Source: Chitinimonas prasina (GTDB lineage: Bacteria > Pseudomonadota > Gammaproteobacteria > Burkholderiales > Chitinimonadaceae). Taken from it: a DNA stretch of 64,000 nucleotides. The notes below the pieces were generated by a model, which saw nothing but the letters and a program-made list of their open reading frames with translations, was not told where the DNA came from and did no database searches. A program made the translations under genes and the position numbers. Of this stretch, positions 34,880 through 44,159 are shown in pieces (within the stretch, counting starts at the first letter, position 1; each line of letters starts with the position of its first letter). The stretch is taken from contig NZ_BSOG01000006.1 of NCBI RefSeq assembly GCF_030160395.1, positions 62,001-126,000 on the forward strand. Reading direction: 5' to 3'.

Positions 34880-35422
34880 ATGTCCTTACGCACCACCTCC
34901 TTGCTCGCACTCTCCCTGTTACTGGCGCAAGGCAGCGCCATGGCGCTGGAATACCCTATAGGCAAACCGCAGATGCATAGCGGTCTCGAAGTGGCCGCCG
35001 TGTACCTGCAGCCTGTGCAGATGGAGCCTGCCGGCATGATGCGGGCGGCAGCGGCGTCTGATATTCACCTGGAGGCCGACATACGCGCCTTGGCCAATAA
35101 CGCCAATGGCTTTCCTGAGGGAGGCTGGGTGCCTGGGCTGCAGGTGCAGTACCAGCTAAGCAAGGCGGACGGTAAGCCGGTTGCCCAGGGCGACATGCAC
35201 CCCATGGTGGCTAGCGACGGGCCGCATTATGGCGACAATGTCAAATTGGCGGGGCCGGGTAAATACATGCTCACTCTGCGCATATTGCCACCGAGTGGTG
35301 GTGGCCACGCCCATTTTGGGCGCCATGTGGATAAGGAAACCGGTGTGGCTGCCTGGTTTGCCCCCATCACACTGAAGTACCCATTTGTGTATGCAGGCAT
35401 AGGCAAGAAGGGGGGCTATTGA
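34880..35422 (+). CDS. Periplasmic iron-binding protein, P19/Tp34 type
   Basis: Periplasmic metal-binding protein that delivers iron to an FTR1 permease. 180 aa: signal peptide 1-23 ending SAMA, then the P19 fold with MHSGLEV, DIHLEADIRA, DMHPMVASDGPHYGDN and HAHFGRH segments that hold the His/Met/Glu metal ligands. AAGGAAA before the ATG at 34880; an upstream in-frame ATG lies in the Fur-like box. First gene of a four-gene FtrABCD-like operon. Confidence 0.9.
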   Translation: MSLRTTSLLALSLLLAQGSAMALEYPIGKPQMHSGLEVAAVYLQPVQMEPAGMMRAAAASDIHLEADIRALANNANGFPEGGWVPGLQVQYQLSKADGKPVAQGDMHPMVASDGPHYGDNVKLAGPGKYMLTLRILPPSGGGHAHFGRHVDKETGVAAWFAPITLKYPFVYAGIGKKGGY

Positions 35423-35427
35423 GCGCT

Positions 35428-35769
35428 ATGACAGGCAAGGCAGCAACCCATCTCGCAACGGCGCTGGTACTGCTATTGACCGCCAGCACCAGTATCGCAG
35501 GTGAGCTGATCACCCACACCATTACAGCTGAACATGGCCGGCTCAGCCCGGCGGTGCTCACTGTGCCGGCAGGCCAACGCATCAAGCTGGTACTGCGCAA
35601 TGCCGGGCAAAGCCCGATCGAGTTCGAGAACCTGCGACTGCGGGTGGAGAAAGTGCTGGCGCCGGGCGCAAGCTCCTTTGTGGTGCTCAACCCGCTCAGG
35701 CCTGGCGAGTATCAGTTCATCGATGAATTTCACCCTGACACCGGACGCCTTGTCCTCACCGCCCACTAA
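35428..35769 (+). CDS. Periplasmic cupredoxin-like protein (FtrB-like)
   Basis: 113 aa: signal peptide (about 1-24, ending SIAG) and a small beta-sandwich domain starting ELITHTITAEHGRLSP. It matches the cupredoxin_1 proteins encoded with P19 and FTR1, thought to oxidise Fe2+ or shuttle electrons. The classical Cys-His copper ligands are not evident. ATG at 35428, 5 nt after the P19 stop; a TTG at 35419 overlapping it is less likely. Confidence 0.8.
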   Translation: MTGKAATHLATALVLLLTASTSIAGELITHTITAEHGRLSPAVLTVPAGQRIKLVLRNAGQSPIEFENLRLRVEKVLAPGASSFVVLNPLRPGEYQFIDEFHPDTGRLVLTAH

Positions 35770-35775
35770 TGCCCC

Positions 35776-36573
35776 ATGACGCAAGCCCTGTTCATACTCT
35801 GGCGTGAATCCGCCGAAGCCCTGCTGGTCATCGGCATACTGCACGCCTGGCTGCGCCAGGGGGTGGATGCCACGCACAAATTGCGCTGGCTCTGGGCCGG
35901 CGTTGCTGCCGGCACGCTCATGGCGCTGGCCTTTGCGGCGGCATTGCTGGGTTTGTTCAGCGCCCTGCCAGAAGGCGCCATAGAGCAGATGCAATTGGCC
36001 ATGATGCTGCTGGCCAGCGGCTTGATCGTGCATATGGTGGGGTGGATGCGGCAGCAGGGCGGGCAGATGAAGCATGCCTTGCAACAGGATGTGGCAAAGC
36101 GTGCCGGCCCAGGCATTGCCTTGCTGGCGGCATTGGCCATCGCCCGGGAGGGTACCGAGACGGTGGTGTTCCTGTACGGCCTGGGGCTGGGACAACAAAG
36201 CGCCGGCCAGCTAGGCCTGACCGCCTTGCTGGCTGTGGTGTTGGCCATGCTGACCTACTGGCTGCTGCAACAGGGCGGCCGCTGGCTGCATTGGCGGCAT
36301 TTCTTCCGGTTGAGCGAAACCTTGTTGCTACTGCTGGGCGGCGCGCTCTTGCTGGCGGCTGCCGAGAAAATGACCATGCTGGGCTGGCTACCTACCTTGG
36401 TGGACGAGCTCTGGGACAGCAGTTGGCTACTGGATGACGCCAGCCGTGCCGGCAATCTGCTGGCCAGTTTCACCGGCTACCGGGCGCACCCGGCATTGAG
36501 TCCGTTGCTGGCCCTCTTGGGTTATTGGGGTCTGGTATGGGCCTGGCTGGGGCGAGGCAGGCATGCCCGCTGA
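35776..36573 (+). CDS. FTR1-family iron permease
   Basis: High-affinity iron permease of the inner membrane, 265 aa, seven hydrophobic helices. Both REXXE iron motifs are present: R10-E-S-A-E14 and R124-E-G-T-E128. It lies 6 nt after the cupredoxin gene and overlaps the next gene by 11 nt. With its neighbours it forms an FtrABCD-like system as described in Brucella and Bordetella. Confidence 0.92.
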   Translation: MTQALFILWRESAEALLVIGILHAWLRQGVDATHKLRWLWAGVAAGTLMALAFAAALLGLFSALPEGAIEQMQLAMMLLASGLIVHMVGWMRQQGGQMKHALQQDVAKRAGPGIALLAALAIAREGTETVVFLYGLGLGQQSAGQLGLTALLAVVLAMLTYWLLQQGGRWLHWRHFFRLSETLLLLLGGALLLAAAEKMTMLGWLPTLVDELWDSSWLLDDASRAGNLLASFTGYRAHPALSPLLALLGYWGLVWAWLGRGRHAR

Positions 36574-37927
36574 TGCCACCCTGTTTCGCCTGGGTCTCTG
36601 GTTGCGCGCCCATCGCCGTTTCATACAGGCGGGCCAGTGGGGCATCGTGCTTGTCTACGCGGTGCTGCTGATCGTGCCGGCCATGCTGCCACTACCGGCG
36701 GCTGAGTCGCAGTTGTTCAGCAGCATGGCAGGGATTGCCCAGTTCGTTTTCTGGGGTGTTTGGTGGCCTGGGGTCATTGTCTCCGTCCTGCTGCTGGGTC
36801 GCAGCTGGTGTGGCTTGTTCTGCCCCGAGGGCATGCTGACTGAATGGGCCAGTGGCCACGGTCGAGGCCGGCGTATTCCTGCTTGGCTGAAATGGCCAGG
36901 CTGGCCGCTGGTGGGCTTTGTCGCCACTACCGTCTATGGCCAGTTGATCAGCGTGTATCAATACCCGCAGCCTGCGCTGCTGATTTTGGGCGGGTCCACC
37001 CTTGCCGCCATGCTGGTCGGTTATCTCTATGGCCGCAACAAGCGGGTATGGTGTCGTTACCTGTGCCCTGTCAGCGGCGTGTTCGGCCTGCTGGCGCGAT
37101 TGGCGCCCTTGCATTACGCGGTAGATCGGCAGGCCTGGGAGTCCCGCACTACACGCAAGACCATTCCCATCAATTGCGCCCCCTTGATCGACATACGCCG
37201 CATGGAGGGGGCTAGCCTGTGCCACCAATGCGGCCGCTGCGCCGGCCAGCGTGATGCCGTACAACTGGCCTGTCGGCCATTTAACCGCGAGATATCCCGC
37301 TTGCGACCCGATCAGGCGCAGCCCTGGGAGGTGCTACTGCTGCTGTACGGCATGATAGGGGTAGCCATCGGTGCCTTTCAGTGGAGCGCCAGCAGCACCT
37401 TTGTCATGGCCAAACAGGCCGTGGCGGGCTGGCTGATCGAGCATGAAGCCGGCCTGTTCCTGCTGGATGACGATGTGCCCTGGTGGCTGCTGACGCATTA
37501 TCCCAGCCTAAACGACAGTTTTTGCTGGCTGGATGGCGCCATGATAGTTGGCTATATCGCGCTGGTCGGCAGCCTGCTGGGGAGCTGGCTCTGGTTCTGG
37601 CTGGGTGTGTCAGCACGGGCGCTGCAACCAGATTGGCGCAGCAGACGCCTGCAACTGGCCTATTGCCTCACGCCGCTGGCAGGCACGGGCTTAATCCTGG
37701 GGCTATCAGCCACCAGCTTGTCACTGCTGCGTGGCATGGGGCTGATGCTGCCATGGAAGGGCGTGGCACAACTGGCATTGCTGGGTCTGGGCTTGCTGTG
37801 GAGCCTGCGCTTGTTCTGGTTGCAAGCTGCTGGCGCAGGGCAAGTGCGCCGTGGGTACGCCATGCTGCTGGTCATGCCTGCATGGGTGGCCATCGTGCTG
37901 TGCTGGTGGCAGTTCCTGCAATCCTGA
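36563..37927 (+). CDS. Membrane polyferredoxin (FtrD/NapH-like)
   Basis: 454 aa membrane protein with several helices and three cysteine groups: SWCGLFCPEG (about 78-87), WCRYLCPVSG (about 165-174) and CHQCGRCAGQRDAVQLAC (about 220-237). It belongs to the NapH/RdxA-like 4Fe-4S proteins and in this operon is the presumed electron-handling partner of the FTR1 permease. Overlaps the permease gene. Confidence 0.87.
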   Translation: MPADATLFRLGLWLRAHRRFIQAGQWGIVLVYAVLLIVPAMLPLPAAESQLFSSMAGIAQFVFWGVWWPGVIVSVLLLGRSWCGLFCPEGMLTEWASGHGRGRRIPAWLKWPGWPLVGFVATTVYGQLISVYQYPQPALLILGGSTLAAMLVGYLYGRNKRVWCRYLCPVSGVFGLLARLAPLHYAVDRQAWESRTTRKTIPINCAPLIDIRRMEGASLCHQCGRCAGQRDAVQLACRPFNREISRLRPDQAQPWEVLLLLYGMIGVAIGAFQWSASSTFVMAKQAVAGWLIEHEAGLFLLDDDVPWWLLTHYPSLNDSFCWLDGAMIVGYIALVGSLLGSWLWFWLGVSARALQPDWRSRRLQLAYCLTPLAGTGLILGLSATSLSLLRGMGLMLPWKGVAQLALLGLGLLWSLRLFWLQAAGAGQVRRGYAMLLVMPAWVAIVLCWWQFLQS

Positions 37928-37955
37928 TAGGTGAGGCAGGGCCTGCCGCCAGGCG

Positions 37956-39341
37956 CTAGAACAATACGCCGGGATTGAACAGACCAGTCGGGTCCAGCAT
38001 GGCCTTGACCTGGCGCATCAGTGCCCGTTCAACCGGGTCGTGGTGCGCATCGGCGGCAGCAATACGCAGCCGGCCTATGCCGTGTTCGGCGCTGATATCC
38101 CCACCATAGTGCGCAACCAGGTCAAATAGCAGGCCATTGGCTTCCGCCTCGATCTGGCCTGTCTCTGCCTCTGGCAGCAGGCCCAGGTTGTAGTGCAGGT
38201 TGCCATCACCCACATGGCCAAACACCACCGGGCGCACCTGTGGTAGCCACTGCTTCAGCAGGCTGGCGGCCTCGGCAATAAAGGCGGGTATCGCGCTGAT
38301 GGGCAATGCCAGATCATGCTTGATCGACGGACCCTGGCGGGTCTGCGCCGCCGGTATATGCTCACGCAGCGCCCAGAGCGCCTTGGCCTGGCTGCCGTCT
38401 TGGGCCAGTACGGCATTCTCGCCTCCGCTGGCAAGCAGCAGCTCCATCAGGCGCTCGGCCAGTACGCCATCGCTCTCGCTGCCACTCAGCGCAATCAGCA
38501 CGGAGTACGGTGGTGGGGCGGCAAACGGCTGTTGCAGGGTTGGGAAATGCCTGGCCATCAGTATCATGGCCTCGCTGTCCATCATCTCAAAGGCCGTCAG
38601 CACCTCACCAACGGCCGCCTTGGTCTGATCGAACAGGGCCAGAACCTGCTCGGCATGGTCCAGCGCCACCATGGCGACCGCCTGGCCACGCTCTTGCGGA
38701 AATAACCTGAGCGTTGCCGCCGTCACAAAGCCCAGTGTGCCTTCGGCGCCGATAAACAGCTGTTTCAGATCATAACCAGCATTCCGCTTACGCAATGGAT
38801 GCAGACCACGGAAAATCTGTCCGTCCGGCAACACGGCCTCTATGCCGAGTACCAACTCGCGGGTATTGCCATAGCGCTGTACCTGCAAGCCGCCGGCATT
38901 GGTGCCGATCAGCCCGCCCAGGCAGGCGCTACCCGACGAGCCCAGCCAGAGCGGGAAGAGCCGAGCTTCGGTCTGGGCTGCATCGCGAATATCGTCCAGC
39001 ACACAGCCGGCCTCTGCCGTCAGGGTGTAACCGCATGGGTCTATCTGGCGTATCCGTTTCAGACGATCGCACCCCAACAGCAGACTGGTTTCGCTCATGG
39101 GTGTGGCGCCACCGACCAGGCTGGTATTCCCACCTTGTGGAACGATGGATACCCCGTGCGCCCAACATCGGGTGATGATCATGGCGGCTTCTTCGACACT
39201 GCTGGGCAAGGCCATGCCCAATGTCTGCCCGCGCAGGCGCTTGCGCGCATCGAGCAGGCGAGGCGCCAACCGGTCCGCATTCAGTACCAGATTGGCCGGT
39301 GGCAGCAGGCTTGCCAGCTCGACCAGCAAGGGATGGTTCAT
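37956..39341 (-). CDS. FAD-linked oxidoreductase (D-2-hydroxyacid dehydrogenase type)
   Basis: 461 aa PCMH-type flavoprotein. FAD-binding segment GVSIVPQGGNTSLVGGATP (about 70-90), SSGSACLGGLIGTNAGG further on, and the C-terminal FAD-oxidase_C motifs FGHVGDGNLHYN and SAEHGIGR. The family covers D-lactate, glycolate and D-2-hydroxyglutarate dehydrogenases; I cannot choose between them. Soluble or peripheral. It could feed electrons to the quinone pool that NarI drains. Confidence 0.85.
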   Translation of the reverse strand: MNHPLLVELASLLPPANLVLNADRLAPRLLDARKRLRGQTLGMALPSSVEEAAMIITRCWAHGVSIVPQGGNTSLVGGATPMSETSLLLGCDRLKRIRQIDPCGYTLTAEAGCVLDDIRDAAQTEARLFPLWLGSSGSACLGGLIGTNAGGLQVQRYGNTRELVLGIEAVLPDGQIFRGLHPLRKRNAGYDLKQLFIGAEGTLGFVTAATLRLFPQERGQAVAMVALDHAEQVLALFDQTKAAVGEVLTAFEMMDSEAMILMARHFPTLQQPFAAPPPYSVLIALSGSESDGVLAERLMELLLASGGENAVLAQDGSQAKALWALREHIPAAQTRQGPSIKHDLALPISAIPAFIAEAASLLKQWLPQVRPVVFGHVGDGNLHYNLGLLPEAETGQIEAEANGLLFDLVAHYGGDISAEHGIGRLRIAAADAHHDPVERALMRQVKAMLDPTGLFNPGVLF

Positions 39342-39549
39342 GGCGATATCTCAATACTCAATAGAATAGTCATGTCAGCGAGGCGCCCCCACGCAGTATG
39401 CAAGGTGGATTTCCATCGTGGCGGTGAGAGCTGGGGGGCGAATAAATCAGGGGCGTGTTTGCTGTTTCAGGTTGCACAGACGTCCGGCCCCAGCGTGTCA
39501 CTGGCGCCTGCCTCGTCTCTCCCCTGCATGCTGCAAGTCCATAGCAGGC

Positions 39550-40884
39550 TCACATCCAGCCTACAGGACGGGTAAACGTCAGCAAACCGTCGCGACCCAG
39601 CGTACTGCCGTAGCCCGATGCCTCGCTGCCACTAAATGGTAGCTCAAACCGGCTGCTGGGACGGCGGTTGAAGCAAACCATGCCAGCCTTCAGCTGGCCT
39701 GCCAGATATTGTGCGCGAGGCGCATCGGCACTCCAGATGCTGGCCGCCAGTTGCTGTCGTGCGGCATTGGCCAGCTGCACCGCTACGGTAGCCGATTCCA
39801 CTACGCTGATCGCGGCAACCGGGCCAAACAGCTCCTCGTCAAACGCCGGCATGCCGGGCCTGGTATCGGCAAGCACGGTGGCAGGATAATAATAACCACG
39901 CCCACTCGCTGCCTGCCCGCCTAACAGGCAGCGAGCGCCGTTTGCCAGGCTGGCATCGACCTGCAGGCCCAGCTTGTGGCGTAAGTCAGCACGCGCCAAG
40001 GGGGCCAGTGCGGCCCCGCAGCGATACGACGCCATGGCCTCGACCAGGGCGGACGTAAAGGCAGCAGCCACTGCTTGCTGGACGATGAAGCGCTTGGCTG
40101 CCGTGCAGGCTTGCCCGGCATTCACACAGCGGCTTTCGGCTGCGGCGCCGGCTGCGGCGTCTATATCGGCATCATCCAGCACGATAAAGGCATTGTTGCC
40201 GCCCAGCTCCAGCACGGCGGGCTTGAGATGGTGGCCCGCCAGGGCGCCAAGCTGCCGCCCGGTGTTTTCGCTTCCGGTACACACCAGCATGGCCACGGTT
40301 GGGCTGGCCAGTGCCGCATGGGTACCCAGTTCATCCACCCACAGGCATTGCATTAGGCCGGCTGGCAGCACGTCACGGCATAGTGTCTCAACCAGCGCGC
40401 TGGTCTGTGCGACATTGCAGGCCGGCTTGATCAGCACGGCATTGCCAGCAGCCAGGGCGGCGGCCAACGGGCGCAGCATCTGCCACACCGGGTAGTTCCA
40501 GGGAGTCACTGCCAGTACCACACCCAGTGGTCTGCGCAGTATCTGGCCGGTGTCGTTGTGCTCGTTTGCCAGCCACACTGCTGCCTGTTGTGCCATAAAG
40601 CGGCACCACTTGGCAGCGCGCAGAACTTCATCCTCGGCCTCCAGCAGACCTTTGCCCATCTCCCGGCTGATACTGCACGCCAGCGAGGGTAGGGCGCGTT
40701 CCAATGCCTCAGCCAAGGCCAGCAATCGTTCACTGCGCTGTGTGGCGTCGGTATGCATCCAGCGCCGGCTGGCTGCCGTGGCGAGCGCAAGTGCATCCTG
40801 CAGCTGGCCCATGGACCAATGCGGGCGTTCGCCAAAAATCTCGCCAGTGCGCGGGTCGCACGAGACAAAGTGGTGTGTTGTCAT
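39550..40884 (-). CDS. NAD(P)-dependent aldehyde dehydrogenase (succinate-semialdehyde type)
   Basis: 444 aa ALDH-superfamily enzyme. Catalytic Glu in VLELGGNNAF and catalytic Cys in NAGQACTAAKRFIV; the C-terminal EELFGPVAAI motif is present. The shortened N-terminus and GGNNAF pattern resemble the GabD/Sad branch that oxidises succinate semialdehyde. ATG at 40884 used; a GTG two codons earlier is possible. The 208-bp gap on its 3' side shows nothing I can support. Confidence 0.82.
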   Translation of the reverse strand: MTTHHFVSCDPRTGEIFGERPHWSMGQLQDALALATAASRRWMHTDATQRSERLLALAEALERALPSLACSISREMGKGLLEAEDEVLRAAKWCRFMAQQAAVWLANEHNDTGQILRRPLGVVLAVTPWNYPVWQMLRPLAAALAAGNAVLIKPACNVAQTSALVETLCRDVLPAGLMQCLWVDELGTHAALASPTVAMLVCTGSENTGRQLGALAGHHLKPAVLELGGNNAFIVLDDADIDAAAGAAAESRCVNAGQACTAAKRFIVQQAVAAAFTSALVEAMASYRCGAALAPLARADLRHKLGLQVDASLANGARCLLGGQAASGRGYYYPATVLADTRPGMPAFDEELFGPVAAISVVESATVAVQLANAARQQLAASIWSADAPRAQYLAGQLKAGMVCFNRRPSSRFELPFSGSEASGYGSTLGRDGLLTFTRPVGWM

Positions 40885-40896
40885 GGGCACAGCCCA

Positions 40897-41211
40897 CTAC
40901 GACCCACTGCAGCCGCAACCGCCACCATTACTGCCACAGCCACCTTCCGAGCGTTGCTGCTCGGCCGGATGAACCGAAAAGTCGATGACGACATGAGCTG
41001 CATCGTGATCGACATATTGCACACGTACCTGATCCCGGTAGCGTTGGCCTATTTGCTGTAGCAAGGGCAGGGGATCGTGGTCGTTGACGAAGCGCATGGT
41101 CTCGCCTTCGCGCAAGGCTTCCAGTGCACCAAAGATGGCGGCGTGGCGGAAGCGCTTGGCGACGCCACGTGCGTCGAATAGAAAAGTCTGCTCGCAGACG
41201 ATACCGGACAT
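40897..41211 (-). CDS. DUF2249 protein with Cys-rich tail
   Basis: 104 aa. The core (FDARGVAKRFRHAAIFGALE and on to LLQQIGQRY) is the DUF2249 domain, a small SirA/TusA-like fold often found beside hemerythrins and nitrate or NO genes. The C-terminus ends in GGCGSNGGGCGCSGS, a possible metal-binding tail. GGAG lies 6 nt before the ATG at 41211; the long upstream extension of the frame lacks a site. Confidence 0.78.
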   Translation of the reverse strand: MSGIVCEQTFLFDARGVAKRFRHAAIFGALEALREGETMRFVNDHDPLPLLQQIGQRYRDQVRVQYVDHDAAHVVIDFSVHPAEQQRSEGGCGSNGGGCGCSGS

Positions 41212-41296
41212 GATGGTCTCCATCGAGTGGTTAGGATGCGCTGATGGTAATAAGCGGCGCTGGCCGCCGCCTTGAGCAAGGACAAGCAAACCGTAT

Positions 41297-42466
41297 TCAG
41301 GCCGGCTGGCCGATGGCAGCCGGATAGCGCCCATGCAGCAGGTAGTCGATCAACTCGCTGACCGGTCGGATGGCCTGCCCAAAGGGCAGCTTGCTGGTTC
41401 CTCGGAAAAACAGGCCCTTGTCGACCTCGCCACGCACCGCAGCCGCTAGCTTGAGGTCGATGCAGAACTGGCCTATGCGGCTGATGCCGTCACGCAAGCC
41501 ACATTGGCTCAGGCAATCCATGCGCTGGGTACAGCGACGTGCATCGGCGCGGGCGCTTGCTTGCAGGCTGGCTTCGCGGCGCAGATACTGCTTGAGCCAG
41601 GGTGTGGCCACGGCCCTGGCGGGCAGGCCCGCAACGCTGACAAATTCCACCAGCTCAGCCGGATCGGCATCAGCTAGTGTCTGCTTGAAGTTCAGATGGG
41701 CATCGCCTTCCTCGCTCACGGCAAAGGCCGTGCCCAGCTGTACCGCATCGGCACCACTCGACAGCCAGCGCCGTACCTTCTCGTGGCTATCCACGCCACC
41801 TGCCACAATCAGCCTGGGAGCATCCTTGCCCAGTGCCAGGGATTGAAACAGGGCATGGCATTCAGCCAGCACCCGCTCGAAATCAAAGCGCTCGTCGCGC
41901 AGCTCGGCCAGCTTTGCCGCGCCCAGGTGGCCACCGGCGTATCCAGGGTGTTCTATCACCACTGCATCAGCCCGCCGGCCTTTCTTCAGCCATTTTTTCA
42001 GCACGATACCCACGCCACGGGCGTCCGACAGGATGGGGATCAAGGCTACCTTGGGATAGTCGGCAGTCATTTCGGGCAGGTCCAGCGGCAAGCCGGCGCC
42101 CATCACGATTGCATCGGCGCCGCTTTCACAAGCCTGCCTGACCAAAGCCGGATGCTCGCGTACAGCCTTCATGACATTGACTGCAATGGCGCCCTTGCCT
42201 TGGGCCAGCCTGCGTGCCGCCTGTATCTCGCGGTCCAGTGCAGTCAGGTTGGCCTGATCAATAAGCGCGTGATCGCGGCAGCGATGGGTAGCCGCCAATA
42301 GATCGGGATGGTGATGACGTAGATCCACGCTGGCTATGGTGCCCAGCGCATTCTGCGCCGCCACGGCACCAGCCAGTCGATGAGCAGAGATGCCCACGCC
42401 CATGCCGCCTTGCACTATGGGTAGCAGTTCGCGGCCTGCCAGCTTGAATGAGTTGAACCACATCAT
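41297..42466 (-). CDS. Nitronate monooxygenase-type flavoprotein
   Basis: 389 aa FMN-binding TIM-barrel protein. N-terminal PIVQGGMGVGISAHRLAGAV, ADAIVMGAGLPLDLP and the phosphate-binding VIVAGGVDS/GADAVQLGTAF motifs place it in the nitronate monooxygenase/2-nitropropane dioxygenase family. The four-cysteine C-terminal pattern (CTQRMDCLSQCG) suggests a metal-binding branch. An FNR-type box lies 62 bp before the start, so expression is probably anaerobic, odd for an O2-using enzyme and a hint that the reaction differs. Confidence 0.82.
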   Translation of the reverse strand: MMWFNSFKLAGRELLPIVQGGMGVGISAHRLAGAVAAQNALGTIASVDLRHHHPDLLAATHRCRDHALIDQANLTALDREIQAARRLAQGKGAIAVNVMKAVREHPALVRQACESGADAIVMGAGLPLDLPEMTADYPKVALIPILSDARGVGIVLKKWLKKGRRADAVVIEHPGYAGGHLGAAKLAELRDERFDFERVLAECHALFQSLALGKDAPRLIVAGGVDSHEKVRRWLSSGADAVQLGTAFAVSEEGDAHLNFKQTLADADPAELVEFVSVAGLPARAVATPWLKQYLRREASLQASARADARRCTQRMDCLSQCGLRDGISRIGQFCIDLKLAAAVRGEVDKGLFFRGTSKLPFGQAIRPVSELIDYLLHGRYPAAIGQPA

Positions 42467-42521
42467 TGATTGCCCCGGTTGAGTAGTGGCGCCAGCCTAA
42501 GCTGCGCGCGCACCTGCCGCC

Positions 42522-42535
42522 TTGAGCTTGATCAA
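42522..42535 (-). promoter_or_regulatory. FNR/Dnr-type box before the nitronate monooxygenase gene
   Basis: TTGAGCTTGATCAA fits TTGA-N6-TCAA, centred about 62 bp before the start codon at 42466. It is also just downstream of the regulator gene that may bind it. Confidence 0.65.
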
Positions 42536-42624
42536 GTGGATAGGGTGGTTTAATCGAATAAGTCGTTACCAATCAATCGCTTGCTTTTTCTTGTGGCGCA
42601 ATAATGGCCTGCTTGGGCGGACCA

Positions 42625-43302
42625 TCAACGCCCGTAGAGCTGCGCTTCCATCCCCGGCACATCCAGGATATGCACATCCCGCCCATCGACGGCGATATAG
42701 CCCTTGCTGTTGAGTTGGTGCAGCAGGCGTGACAGGGTCTCGGGGGTGAGCCCCAGCTTGGAGGCAATCACATTCTTGTTGAATGGGAACTGCACATGCT
42801 CCCCTTCGCGCGGCTGCTTGAGCAAGTAGCTGATGACCCGCTGCGAAGCGTTCTGCAGGTTGACGGTTTCTATATCCTGCACCAGCGCATGCAGGCGTAG
42901 CGACAGGCCGGCCAGCATGCGCCGGGCAAAGGAGGGGTCTCGGTCTATGGCAGCATAGATGTCCTGCTTGTCTATCCACAGCAGCAGCGTGTCCTCCAGC
43001 GCCTGCGCCTGCACCATATAGGGCTTGTCCAGAAACATCACCGCCTCGCCAAAGGCTTGGCCAGGGCTGAAGAATTCAATGACCTTCTCCTGACCATTGG
43101 CTGACGGTATGGCCAGCTTGATCCCGCCCACGGCAACCACATACAGCCCGCTGGCTGCATCGCCGCGATGAAACACGAAGCCATGCTTGGCGACCCGTAC
43201 TTCCTGGCTGGCCTGGGCCATCAGCACCAGTTGGGTCTTGTCCAGGCTACGAAACAGGGGCAGATGCGCCAGCAGGGCTTCGATGTCGAGTTTGATGGCC
43301 AT
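42625..43302 (-). CDS. dnr: Crp/Fnr-family regulator, Dnr-like
   Basis: 225 aa: cyclic-nucleotide-binding-like sensor domain (about 15-130), long dimer helix, and a winged HTH (about 165-220). The recognition helix TPETLSRLLHQL keeps the E-x2-S-R signature that reads TTGAT half-sites. The N-terminal Cys cluster of true FNR is absent, so O2 sensing by [4Fe-4S] is unlikely and an NO-responsive Dnr-like role fits better. It probably controls the TTGA-N6-TCAA boxes seen across the island. The start at 43302 follows AGGT; an earlier ATG at 43317 is possible. Confidence 0.82.
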   Translation of the reverse strand: MAIKLDIEALLAHLPLFRSLDKTQLVLMAQASQEVRVAKHGFVFHRGDAASGLYVVAVGGIKLAIPSANGQEKVIEFFSPGQAFGEAVMFLDKPYMVQAQALEDTLLLWIDKQDIYAAIDRDPSFARRMLAGLSLRLHALVQDIETVNLQNASQRVISYLLKQPREGEHVQFPFNKNVIASKLGLTPETLSRLLHQLNSKGYIAVDGRDVHILDVPGMEAQLYGR

Positions 43303-43406
43303 GATGTACCTGTTCAAGCAGGTGAGAATGCCCCCATGCTAAGCCCGCCGGGTATCCGTCGGAATCCGCCAGAAGAGCTAGTCTGATTGGGCAGGGTCGC
43401 CACCCG

Positions 43407-44159
43407 TCAGCGGTATTCGAAGCAGCGGAACCAGCTCTGCAGTTGCTGTCTGGCAGCCGTACTCAGCCAGGCAGTCGGCGCAATATCGGGTTTGACGCGG
43501 TAGTTCTGCACGGCATACTGCACCACGCCACGCGCTGCCAGATCCTGCGCCAGGGCCAGCAGCTCGGCCTCACTCAGCCAAGCCGGGCTCCAGGTGGTGC
43601 GGCACTCGAAGGGGACGCCCGACTCCAGCATCAACTCAAGGCTGGCGGCCGCCGGCGCGTGGCTGCGCTCACGCCCGGTCAGCGCATCATGGCCCTTGGC
43701 GTGGGTCTTGATATCCAGCCCCACCCAGTTCAGCTCAGGCAGTATCTCAGCCAGCCGGTTCGGGTAAATACCTGCCGTGTGCAACGCCACCTTGAAACCC
43801 ATGGTTCTGACTGCCGCGATCATCTGCGGCAGCATACGTTCCGATAGCGGCTCGCCCCCTGAAAACACCACGGCATCCAGCAAGTCGCGGCGAGTTTCCA
43901 GCCAGTTGCAGAGTGCCGGCCAGTGATATTGGGCACGACGGCTCTGTAGGTGCGGGTTATGGCAATAGCCACATCGCCAGGGACAGCCGCCGATAAATAC
44001 CACGGCACTGAGATGCCCCGGCCAATCCACACTGGAGAAGGGCACCAGCCCCGCCACGGCGGGCTCCTCCGGGCCGACCAGGGCCGGCCCGGGAGCCACC
44101 TGATGAAACAGGCCGATGGCCCTATCCAGGCTGTTGTTCGGTGAAGAAGCGGCGTTCAT
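43407..44159 (-). CDS. nrdG: Anaerobic ribonucleotide reductase activating protein
   Basis: Radical SAM activase that generates the glycyl radical on the anaerobic ribonucleotide reductase. 250 aa with the SAM cluster C59-x3-C63-x2-C66 (GCPWRCGYC), then VVFSGGEPL. The start overlaps the small glycyl-radical gene on the same strand, so expression is coupled. It sits downstream of nrdD. Confidence 0.9.
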   Translation of the reverse strand: MNAASSPNNSLDRAIGLFHQVAPGPALVGPEEPAVAGLVPFSSVDWPGHLSAVVFIGGCPWRCGYCHNPHLQSRRAQYHWPALCNWLETRRDLLDAVVFSGGEPLSERMLPQMIAAVRTMGFKVALHTAGIYPNRLAEILPELNWVGLDIKTHAKGHDALTGRERSHAPAAASLELMLESGVPFECRTTWSPAWLSEAELLALAQDLAARGVVQYAVQNYRVKPDIAPTAWLSTAARQQLQSWFRCFEYR

